Assembly (NCBI GenBank): GCA_019633425.1 | Contig: WSUB01000026.1 | Location: 248,001-312,000, forward strand | Length of the DNA: 64,000 nt | Direction: 5' to 3' | DNA from: Tulasnella sp. 424 | Taxonomy: Eukaryota; Basidiomycota; Agaricomycetes; Cantharellales; Tulasnellaceae | Shown: positions 36,713 through 46,381 of the stretch, one piece after another | Layout: the number at the start of each line of letters is the position of its first letter | How positions within the stretch are numbered: the stretch's first letter is position 1 | Program-made: the position numbers and the translations under genes | Notes under the pieces: generated by a model | The model's input: only the letters and a program-made list of their open reading frames with translations | What the model was told of the DNA's origin: nothing | Databases searched by the model: none

Positions 36713-37140
36713 GTGCCAGGCAGTGCAACAGTGGCGGAGTTGAAAACCCTTCCGGCATTCCTTTTTGATCGAATTGGACCGCACACGAGCGCAGCAGCTA
36801 GAAGGACTCCCTCAAGGCGTGCTCCCACTCGAACCGCTATCGAAATTCTTTCAGATCGCGATGTTGAACGGAGAAAAGAAGACGGTCAAACGTACCCAAC
36901 TCGCCTACGCTTTCACTGATTACCGCCCCCTACGTCGCGTGATTGTGGACAGAGGCAAACCGCCGGGTCCGCATAGTCTAACTCCATTTCGAAATTTCAT
37001 GTTTATGTGGCGTTGTCAAGGAGCTCTGGCCGAGTAACGATAAGGTTGCTACGCGATTTTGACGAGGCGATGAGCGGTTGGAGGAGCTGGATGTAAAGAC
37101 AAAGGAATGATGGACGGGATTGGAAGGGAGACGGGAGATG
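36713..37140 (+). pseudogene. Remnant of a PIF1-like/Helitron-type helicase
   Basis: The plus strand at 36765-37037 encodes a broken match to the C-terminal part of the PIF1-like helicases common in agaricomycete genomes: PLEPLSKFF, MLNGEKKTVKRTQ, AYAFTDYR, then after a damaged stretch VIVDRGKPPG and LTPFRNF. A later piece, in a shifted frame near 37040-37065, resembles the family ending RLLRDFDEAM. The usual SQGQT motif after AYAFTDYR is lost. The rest of the helicase is absent. In fungi such fragments usually come from Helitrons or related repeated helicase genes. Confidence 0.6.
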
Positions 37141-37898
37141 GGAGGCGACGAAGAAGGAGTGAACTCGGAACTATGAGTCAAGTCAGGAATTCACGCGGGG
37201 TAGCAATTTTAAATAAAAGGGCGCATTGAAGAAAACATGATACGCGGACGACACATGGTACATATCTATATAGTATAGAGAGTACGCGACAATCGAAAGA
37301 GAATATAATAGTATAACAATCAGGTGAAGGGCGCGGTGAGAGAGGGGGAAAGTGGGAAGTCTGGAAGGCGAAGCAGGACCCCGGTAATTAATATGCGCCG
37401 GTGGCGTGCCTGTGCCTACAGACGACCCCGATCGCTGGCAAAACTCCCGACCTTGGCGAGCAAGGTGATAAAATCACCAAGCATCGCGCTCGTTGTTCAT
37501 GCTTCCTTCCAATGTGGTGCGATGCATTTTGGCTGGCTAACGCAAAGGATAGGCTGAATAGGTACACCGACAGAGCGCAATAAATGCCGTCACGGCAGCC
37601 AATGTTGAACCTGTTTGCCTTATATCAATACAGCAACTGAGATGACTTACGAGGGAGGCCCTTCTAGAGCCCGAGATAAAGTGCAACTGATTTGGCGCGG
37701 AGAGGAAACGGATGAGTGGCTATGTTTGTGTCTGCAAATGATTCAGGAAATGTTGCCTTGCACGTACGCCATGGATACCGAAAATTCGCACAGCCTGCCT
37801 TCACGATCCGTACTCGATTGCAAACTCGACCATCTCCAGCTCGTCTTTTAGGCGTCGACCACATTCGATCGTACGTCTCAGCATTTTTATCCCCAGTT
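37141..37898. other. Upstream region of kinase A
   Basis: No separate gene is recognised. The final 150 bp share short blocks with the regions upstream of kinases B and C, for example gattgcaaactcgac here against gatttcaaactcgac in B and C, and a cattcgat(c/t)gt element shared with B. This suggests a common ancestral promoter or leader. Confidence 0.4.
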
Positions 37899-39807
37899 AT
37901 GAAAAATCGTAAGCTCGATTTTGCTGCCCTGGTACGTTGAAGCCGATCGATACGAGTCTTTCGAGGTGTAACTGGTTTAGTAGGAAAGATGCCTCCGAGC
38001 CCTCAACCACTTTTTCATCGAAATCAGAAGACTTAAATTAGAACCGGGATATGAAGAGAAAAGGGGTGGATATGGTGACGTTCACGTAGCGACCCTCGAC
38101 TCAGGAACCTCGGTGTCAAGGTTGGTGGCAGCAAAAACCATCCGTCTCAAGGCTCGACACAGAGAACCCGAGAGACTTGCATTTGTTCGTCAGCAAGATT
38201 ATTCAACCTTCCCGGCGTATCTAATTCACTTTGCTTACGACAGCGTTTGGCCCGTGAGCTCAGAGTCTGGGCTCGACTTCAACACCCGCATGTCTTGCCT
38301 TTGCTTGGATATTTCCTTGATAGTAAAGATTACAGGATGGCGGTCCTGATATCTGAATACATGATTCACGGTGACCTGAAGGATTATATTGAGCAAGCGA
38401 GACCTAACTGGGATATGCGCTTACAGCTGGTGAGACTTTTCAGCTTGGCGTACCCTTGTCGCCCAAGAACTAAATGAGCCCATAGATTCGTGACTCGACG
38501 GACGGGCTTGCGTACCTCCACGGGCAGAAACCACCCATTCGTCATGGCGACCTCAAAGCGGTATCGTAACCTTGCGCTTTTATCTGTTCCCCAACTGATG
38601 TGATATGTCAAGGGGAACGTTCTTATCAACGGAGAGCTCCGGGCGATGCTCGCCGACTTTGGTCTTTCGAAAGTCATAGAAGAAGGGGCGACTGGTCTTA
38701 CTACCAGCGATGGTCTCAAAGGAACGCTTCGGTATTACAGCCCAGAGCTCATGTCAGAGTCAAAGGCCAATCATGGCTTATCGAGTGATATTTGGGCATG
38801 GGCGTGTCTGGCTCTTGAGGTACGCATCATGGGTAGCGCACTAGCGATGCTACCTCGCACTGAACCGGAAGGCTTACAGGCGCTGACAGATGAGATACCG
38901 TATGCGACCAAAAATACTGAACAGAGTATTATCATCGCTCTCATGAGGGGTGAACTTCCGAGCGATGCCGAAAGTCTACGGATTCATGCACCGGATCTCA
39001 AGGATCTCTTTGCTAAGTGCTGGACTATTCAGCCCAACGAGCGGCCATCAGCAGCGGAATGTCTTCGAATACTTAACTCGGTATTGTCAACCTCTCGCGC
39101 CAATACTCCCGCTGAAAGGTGAGTCGGACCATCGTTCTGGCTGAACCGTGTCCCGGGCCTTGCTGCAGCTCAGGTGCCAGAGGCCTGGAGGTCACTTGAT
39201 GCGTCGACCGACTGATCCGTTCTCTTGATGACGTCTAGAGCTGATGCTCTAGAGAGCCTTATCCAGTCATACTTTGAACATGACCTCGCTTTCCTGAGCA
39301 GGCCGTCTAGCCCCTTCCCAGCTGCTGCCGATTCGGAATGTAAGTGTTGATTTCAAGCAACCGCTTGTTGCCCCCTGAGTCCTGGCTTTATAGGGATGAT
39401 CAACTCGTTGGGAGGAGAGTACATCTACCTTGCAATAGCACTATACGCCTGTGAGTATATCCGTCCATTTATTTTCTCATTTGAAAGGGGGGGAGTGTTC
39501 GCAGCTTGCTAACACGATTGCATCACAAGACACCGCATCCCCTGATTATCCTAGGGAAATCTCGTTCTCGAAGGGGGATATTTTAGAGATTGGTGACATC
39601 TCTAACAAGTGGTGGCCAGCCAGGACAAACGATGGAACGATAGGAAGTGAATATTGTTACGCTTCCGTGACTGCCAAACTGCGCTGACCTTTATCTCTGC
39701 CGATCCCCAGTTGCTCCGTCGAGTAGTTCTATTCCTTTCCAAGCCCGGTGATGCCTGATACTAACACGTATATTTGTTCTGTTGTAGATTATCTTCAGAT
39801 CCTCTAA
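37899..39807 (+). CDS. TKL-type protein kinase with C-terminal SH3 domain (kinase A)
   Basis: Eleven exons: 37899-37931, 37984-38184, 38244-38429, 38486-38560, 38613-38819, 38880-39118, 39239-39339, 39394-39450, 39530-39646, 39711-39722 and 39788-39807; 415 residues in frame. Kinase features: Gly loop GGYGDV (39-44), Lys62 in VAAKTI, catalytic loop HGDLKAGN (Asp162, Asn167), DFG at 180-182, and SPE followed by SDIWAWACLALE. It is of the TKL-like class expanded in agaricomycetes, in which HGD replaces HRD. After a linker of about 30 residues an SH3 domain spans about 361-415: ALYAY, ISFSKGDILEI, KWWPAR and PSNYLQIL. One exon is only 12 nt long. A predicted soluble signalling kinase; substrates unknown. 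It is a tandem paralogue of kinases B and C, the only one with SH3. Confidence 0.85.
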
Positions 39808-39940
39808 AGAGGACAACTCCAGTACAGTCTCATAGCTAATCCTGAGACACTTAACCCTCGACGATTCAAAGTTTCAAACCTTCGTTCCTCGCTTCGGTGC
39901 CCGATCTTCTGCGGACCGAATTCCCCAGGAGCTCACAAAT

Positions 39941-40032
39941 ACGGACTAAACGGACTCTCACTAACGGACTAAACGGACTCTCACTAACGGACTAAACGGA
40001 TCCTCACTAACGGACTAAACGGACCCTCACTA
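39941..40032. repeat. 23-bp tandem repeat, four units
   Basis: Four head-to-tail copies of a 23-bp unit (acggactaaacggactctcacta, units starting at 39941, 39964, 39987 and 40010), differing at only a few bases. It lies about 130 bp after the stop codon of kinase A, probably in its 3' untranslated region. Each unit itself contains the half-repeat cggact twice. Confidence 0.9.
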
Positions 40033-40793
40033 TCACGGTCGTTCCATTGTATCCCACCTGTTTTCTCTCTCTCCTTATCATCTGTTTTTTTTCTTTTCGG
40101 TTCGCTCGCTTTTCGTTCCTGTTCTCGTCGCTTCTGCTAGCATGCGCCGGTTAGTTAGTCTGGTATTGCTCCTGCTGTATCATCATTTGATTAACCTCCA
40201 CCGAACCTTGCGTTATTCGCTGACACATGGAGCCGCTGCAGCTGTGTGGGAGGTGCCTCACTCACAAGTCCGACCCCGGCTCACTCAATGGGAGCGTTGA
40301 TTGACGAGCGCGTCTCACAATGACGTCATTCACCGAGTCTTGGTGACCCCCCAAAGGTCAACGCGAAATTTAGCAAGGCCAGTGGTTCCTTACAAGCAAA
40401 TATACCCAATCAGTCATTTACTTGGGACGTACCAAAGCCGTGCATCTTGGTCGTTCTCTCAAAGGCTTGCCGCGCCCTGCTGCCCCGAGGTGCATGTGTG
40501 CCTTGTCCTCAAACAACGGCCAGTTCCGCTGATTACTCAGAAATGCTCTTTTTCGGCCGAGTGGCTAAGAAACTATTTAGACCTGCCAACGATCTTCGAT
40601 GATCATACGCGAGCCAACGTAGCGCTGTCCAGAAATCTTGAGCGAAGTGAAAGGGTGTGGCATGGGAACCTCACGCTTACAGCCTGTTCAAACGGGCCTA
40701 GCCGCGTTCGATTTCAAACTCGACCGCCTCAAACTCACCGGGGCTTTAAGTCTTTGTCTCATTCGATTGTACATCTCAAGAATGTCCACAGCT
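40033..40793. other. Spacer and upstream region of kinase B
   Basis: It begins with T-rich 3' sequence after the 23-bp array and holds no recognised gene. The last 150 bp contain the block gtgtggcatgggaac (about 40656), which recurs upstream of the pseudokinase near 43973, and gatttcaaactcgac, which recurs upstream of kinase C. These are probably parts of a shared promoter or leader. Confidence 0.45.
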
Positions 40794-43210
40794 ATGACGG
40801 ACTATAAACTCGATCTTGCTGCGCTGGTATGTACTCTTGGCTTCGGTCGATGCAACTCCGCCAGCCTGGGTAACTAAGTGGATTAATAGGAGAACTGCCT
40901 CAACACCCTCGACTGCTTTTTTATTGAGAGGAGCAGACTTCAGTCAAAGCTAGGATACCGGGAGAAGAGGGGTGGATTTGGCGATGTTCGGGTTGCCACC
41001 CTTGACCCGAGGACTCAGACGTCCAGACTGGTGGCTGTGAAAACTATTCGTCTAGGGTCCCCAGACATGGCACCCCAAAGAGTTGCATTTGTTCGTGATA
41101 TATTAAGATTAATCACTCTTCCTGGCATGTCTAACCCCCCTTTGCTCACAACAGCGTCTGGCTCGCGAGCTCAGAGTATGGGCTGGACTTCGACACGCGC
41201 ATATACTGCCCTTGCTTGGCTATTTCCTTGACAAAGATTACAAAGAGGCGCTTTTGATCTCTGAGTACATGATCTATGGTGATCTCAAGGATTATATCAC
41301 GCAAAAGAAACCTGCCTGGGACACGCGCTTACAACTGGTGGGGCTTTTCGGCTTGATGGATCATCGCTCATGACTAAAGTAGCCTATAGATCCGTGACAC
41401 AACAGAGGGACTTGCATACCTCCATGGAAAGAAGCCACCCATTCTTCACGGCGACTTGAAACCGGTATGTGGTGTCGCGCTTTTTTCTGTTTCCCAGCTG
41501 ATGTAGTAATACACTAAGCGAAATGTTCTGATCAATGCGGAACGAAGAGCAATGCTCGCAGACTTTGGTCTCTCGAAAGCCCTGAAGGCGGGGCCGACTG
41601 GACTCACTACGAGCATTGGCATCAAAGCGACGCTTCGTTATGCTAGCCCAGAACTCATGTCAGAGTCGGACCCCGATCGTTGCTTGCCGAGTGATATATG
41701 GGCATGGGCATGTCTAGCCCTTGAGGTAAGCATCGTCGGTTAGTCAGGGGTGTCACTTCGCATTGAAAAGGGGGGGGGGACTGGTAGGCGTGGACAGATA
41801 GGGTACCGTATGGCAAGAAGAGTACCGAATACGCTGTCCTCTTTGCTCTCGTGAAGGGTGAATGTCCAAGTGATACCAAAAGTCTACCCATCCCTGTACC
41901 GGATCTCAAGCTTCTCCTTACCGAGTGTTGGTCCGTTCAGCCCGACAAGCGGCCATCCGCAGCTTACTGCCTTCAAATCCTTAACTCGGTATCACCCGTC
42001 TCCAAAACTGGTATTGGTACTGAAGAGTGAGTTGAAACGTCATTTCATTGCAACGTGGGCCAAGCCTTGCTGCCACTTTCCAGAGGCCCCGAGGTCACTT
42101 AGTGCCTCAATCAGCTGACCTCTTGCCGTCGTAACCTCTTAGCATTGCAGCTGAAGAGAGCTCTACACAGCCAGACCTTCAGCCGACTGGTTCGAGTGTC
42201 GGTTCCACAACCATCAGACCCGGTGCGCCACCTCAAAATAATGCCGATAAAGATTCTAGGAATAATGGAAAGGAGAGCAAAGAGGAAGGCGAGGACGCGA
42301 ACCCCTTGGGTACCAGCGAAGATGACTCCCGCGGTTCGAAAACCTTACAAGCTGTAAAGCCCGAGAGCGAGGACACTGTCAGAGCTGTCGGGTCGTCTTT
42401 AAACTCGGTTCCATCGCAATTGAGCCCGCATGTTCCTCAGCAAGGGCAGGCTAGTGATAGGGAATCGGAACCGCAGCTATCCGTTGGTTCAACTCCTATC
42501 CAACCGGCACCTTCCGAGCCACTTCGACCGGATGAGCAAGCTGCGCTGCCAATTGTCCCGTCCCATGAGCGCTCTAAAAGTCTAATAGCCCTACTAAATA
42601 ACGTGAGTTCTACCGTCTCAAGCTCCTAATTCATTGGCATTAACGTTTCTCGTATATGGGACAGTTGGGCTTCCCTCTTGATACATATCCTTTCCTCGCT
42701 CAAGTCATCGAGGAAGAGTTGGGGAAGAATCTTACCATCCCGGATGCCGAGATTCTTAGCAGGATTATTGGACGTGTACAGGACGGCGAAATAACACCGA
42801 CGACCGGACAACCTGAACCACCGAATACCGCGAACGAGGGCCCCCTTCATGACTTTCGTCCAGGGCCTGAAGCACCAGGGCCGTCCACACACCGTGCCCC
42901 GCGCGGGCGCACTGAGAGACTAATAGACAAGCTAGAGGCTGTGAGTTTTATCATCCACACCCCAGTGATCCGTTGTCATTAACGTTTCCCACCCACGGGA
43001 CAGATGGGCTTCTCTGTTAGTAAATATCCTCGCCTTCCACAAGTTGCCAAGGAAGAGTCCAGGAAGCATATTTTCATGCCAGAGGAGGAGGTTGTTCCAA
43101 AAATTCTCGAACGGATAGTGAAACCTGACAATCGACCGACGCCTGCAACCCGAGGTGGTCCCTCCAAGAAGGGGTCTGCATCCGGGCCGAGGCGTAAAAA
43201 TAGGAGATAA
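40794..43210 (+). CDS. TKL-type protein kinase with duplicated C-terminal module (kinase B)
   Basis: Nine exons: 40794-40826, 40890-41090, 41155-41337, 41390-41464, 41519-41725, 41788-42026, 42143-42602, 42665-42940 and 43004-43210; 626 residues in frame. Exons 1-6 match kinase A almost nucleotide for nucleotide in length (33, 201, 183, 75, 207, 239). Gly loop GGFGDV, Lys in VAVKTI, HGDLKPRN and ADFGLSK are intact. In place of the SH3 domain there is a Pro/Ser/Gln-rich linker of about 150 residues, then two copies of a module: one begins RSKSLIALLNN and continues LGFPLDTYPFLAQVIEEELG; the second begins RTERLIDKLEA and continues MGFSVSKYPRLPQVAKEESR. Both are cut by a phase-0 intron at the same place. 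The C-terminus is basic. The module is not one I recognise. Confidence 0.8.
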
Positions 43211-44088
43211 CATGGTGCTACTCATCTACAATATCTCATACTTATTTTCATATCACCTACAACGTTGTATGTCTTTATGTTTTCGTAGCTATTAGTTACC
43301 GCCGATTCGACATGCCTGGTACCTTGCCTAAGATATCTGTGAAGCCGATACCAATGAGAGTTCTCTATGCTATTTCGAGTAAGATAACATAATACGAGGG
43401 GGTTTAATGGGAAAATGTGAGGAAATGTTTGAACGAGTGAACTTTCAGCGTGGGGTGTGTCTGGGTCCTTGAAATTCAAATCTAAGCTAGGTATGTGTTT
43501 CCTCCCAAACCACTTTGAATTTCCCGTCTGCTGGAATCAGTCTCTCACGGGAGAAGCACTAACGTCCTGGACACCGCTCATTCTCTCCGAAGCTGACCCG
43601 GATGGCGCTCAACCCGAGGTAATACGCGTGCGGCTGACCGAAAGGCTCCAGGTTGTTAACGTAAGGTACGCAAAAGGGATATCACTACGGGGGTATTCTA
43701 TTGATAGACCCGCTATAATGAGGAAATGTTTACCCACTAGTACATATAGACTCTATGTTGGCTTTCAGCGCGAAAACCGGAATTCTGGGGCGAGAGCGGA
43801 GCAAACGTCTTCCACCAGTCTTGGCATTGTAGGGCCTTTGCAGAAGAAAAGGTACTTGCAAAATACTGGCTGTTGGACAGTGTTTTGAAGAAAACTGGAA
43901 ATCTTGGTGACTTTCCGTGAAATCATACCCGATTCAGCGTGGCGTTGTGAAGATATCTGCCCGGAGTGTAAGTGTGGCATGGGAACTTGGCTTACAGCTG
44001 GTCACACCAACCCTGACCACCCCCTATTTCGAACTAAACCCCCTCGTGTTTTAGGCCGCTGTTGCATTTGATCGTGAATATCAAGGTC
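43211..44088. other. Spacer and leader of the pseudokinase
   Basis: There is no recognisable gene; the frame at 43457-43888 (plus, 143 codons) has no identifiable domain and may be chance. The end of this stretch, from about 43973, resembles the region upstream of kinase B (gtgtggcatgggaac, then cttacag), suggesting that the pseudokinase promoter came from the TKL kinase family. Confidence 0.4.
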
Positions 44089-45390
44089 ATGAACGATCGT
44101 GAACTCGATTTTACTGCTCAAAGTGGTGCCCCACCTCAAAATAATACAAGTGGAGATACTCAGCAAAATGTGGTGGAGAGCGGAGAGGCACACGTCACTA
44201 GAGATGACTTAGACTCCCGGAGCACCGCGGATGAGATTCTACAAGCCACTCCTGATTCTCGACGTAAGGATCGATTTTGGGTACCGGTTTTTTCGCCTTG
44301 AGGTTCTAAAACCATATAATTTGAAGCATCTATCAAGTGGGTGAGGGGAGAATTGATTGGCAAGGGCGGCTATGGCAACCTATACCTCGCGTTTAACATC
44401 ACAACCGGAGAGATGATGGCTGTTAGGCAGGCCAATCGTATCCAACCCACGGCATCTGAGTCCGACGTCCGTAATGATCAAGCAATTGAAGCCGAGCGGC
44501 GGATCCTGGAGAAGCTTGACCATCCGAACATCATCCAGTATTTAGGGTTTGAGAAGACTGAGGAGTTCTTGAACCTGTGCGTCCTTAGCCCTTTAGTTCG
44601 AGACCACCCCCTCTAAAATTTGTATTTTAAGCTTTCTTGAGTACGTTCCCGGTGGATCACTCGGTTCTTGTCTCGGAAGATTCGGTGCCTTCAAAGAAGA
44701 TATCGTCAAGTCATTCACAGGTCAGATTGTCGATGGACTCGTATACCTGCACGCAAACAGGATTATTCACAAAGTAAGTGCTCTGTAGCTCACTGCAACC
44801 GATAAACCTACTTACCACGCCCCACTTCAGGACATCAAGGCTGACAATATTCTCGTCGATCCTTCTGGCAACTGCAAGATCAACGGTTTCGAATGCTCCG
44901 AACAGCAGGGTGAGTACCTAACTCGTGGTCTCTGGTAGAGCTTTCTACTAAGTATGCTCTTCACAGAGGAGATATACAAGGATGCTGAGATGACGGCAAT
45001 GCAGGGATCTCTATTCTGGATGGCCCCAGAAATGCTTCACAGTGACCGGAGGGGCTATAGCGCCAAAGTCGACATTTGGAGCTTGGGATGCACCCTTCTT
45101 GAGATGCTCTCTGGGAAGCGGCCCTGGTGGGAGGATGATTTCGTGTCGGTTATGTTTAAAGTGAGTTATGTTGTTCCATGGATGGATTGCTTCCGACTCG
45201 AGCCATCCAGGTCGGCCACAGCAAGATGGCACCACCAGTTCCCAGCAACATGCAGTTTTCCACTGAAGCAGATGATTTCCGTCTCAAATGCTTTACCATG
45301 AATCCGGACGAACGGCCAACAGCCGAAGGCCTCAGAAGCCATCCTTGGCTCACCCTCCCGCCTGGATGGACCTTTAACGGGTTTCATTGA
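44089..45390 (+). CDS. Bck1/Ste11-type pseudokinase with TKL-derived leader
   Basis: Six exons (44089-44263, 44327-44576, 44632-44773, 44831-44909, 44967-45160, 45211-45390) give 339 residues in frame. The domain clearly derives from the Bck1-like MAPKKK group: KWVRGELIGKGGYGNLYLAF, HPNIIQYLGFE, FLEYVPGGSLGSCL, TAMQGSLFWMAPEM and the final HPWLTLPPGW. Three catalytic positions are changed: beta-3 Lys is Arg92 (AVRQ), HRD reads HKD (188-190), and DFG reads GFE (208-210). It is therefore probably inactive, a scaffold or decoy if made. The first residues, MNDRELDFTA, resemble the first exon of kinases A-C, and SGAPPQNN resembles the linker of B and C, so the gene appears to be a chimera. Bck1 itself is far longer. 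Confidence 0.82.
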
Positions 45391-45687
45391 AATCAAAATG
45401 TAAAGGTAGCTCCCTTGCTTATCTTTCTTTGGAGTCTCCTGAGAAAATCTTCAATTCCCACTCATTTTGGTCTCATCACTCCTTTCCTCCAGGATCCCAT
45501 CACGTTTTGGTTGATGATTAAATACCTTGGCCAATGATATCTCGACTCCTTTTCTTTTCCCCAAGACTTGAATGGATTGTTTTGAACTCTGTGAATGAAC
45601 CTGAATGTGCAAAGGAAGTGGTGGAAATCGATACGTCTCGAAGCGAAGGCTCCGCTGCGCTACGAGGTGGAGGCTTGGTCTCGTGAC

Positions 45688-46092
45688 TCCCTTGCAATGT
45701 TGTTATCACGTGATGTAGACGCGCCGCGTCGTTTACGTGTTTTGAGGTGTCACTTCGCTTTCCCTGATGCTTGACAAGTTGAATCCGACTCGAAGACGAA
45801 TACCACCAACTGGTCACATGCACCAAAGTCTTTGCATGGTGGGAGATCGGCATCGAGCGAGAGGTCCGAGCCGGCGATCATCAAGAGATCGACATGCCAC
45901 CGCCACCACTGTTCCGTCGCTTCTCTTGTTCTGCAAGCCACCACTCGGTTCATAGTAAAGTGCCCGAGGATTAGCAAACGGTTCCAGGGGTCCTGAGTGA
46001 CTGTGACGCGGTCTCGCTCGGGTTTGGCAGAAACGTAAACAAAGCGACTTCGCTTCTCAAGTGAGTGCCAACACGCTTCTTCTCTTGCGGCC
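45688..46092. repeat. Duplicated upstream region (left copy)
   Basis: About 400 bp that match 49737-50180 collinearly with modest divergence, from tctcgtgact to cttcttctcttgcggcca. The right copy is the promoter and leader of the Ser/Thr kinase at 50292; this copy has no such gene behind it. Both keep the palindrome atcacgtgat (here 45705-45714) and the run ttctgcaagccaccact. The copies flank kinase C as direct repeats. Confidence 0.85.
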
Positions 46093-46381
46093 AGCCCTGG
46101 AGCGAAGTTGAATTATGACATCGCGTGGGGTGCTTTTAAATAGGTTTTGGAACGCAGCCAGCGTTATATTCGACGGGCGCATGAGTGATGTACGTTAAAA
46201 AATATCTTACCTCTTCGAGGAGTTCCGGCGGCGCGGGAAGTGCACTCGGCTCGCACTTAAGCAGACCTGCCACCACTGACAGCCCTTACCGCCCTCGATT
46301 TCAAACTCGACTGTCCCCCATCGTCGTTTTTCCTCTTTGTCAAAGGGGATTCTAATATCAAGATCTTGGTTGCCAATAGTC

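Noticed and set aside
39941..40032. CRISPR-like repeat array
   Set aside because: The units are directly adjacent without spacers and the genome is eukaryotic; it is a simple tandem repeat.
43457..43888. 143-codon plus-strand frame between kinase B and the pseudokinase
   Set aside because: No domain, no homologue inside the window and no clear splice or promoter context; kept only as part of the spacer description.
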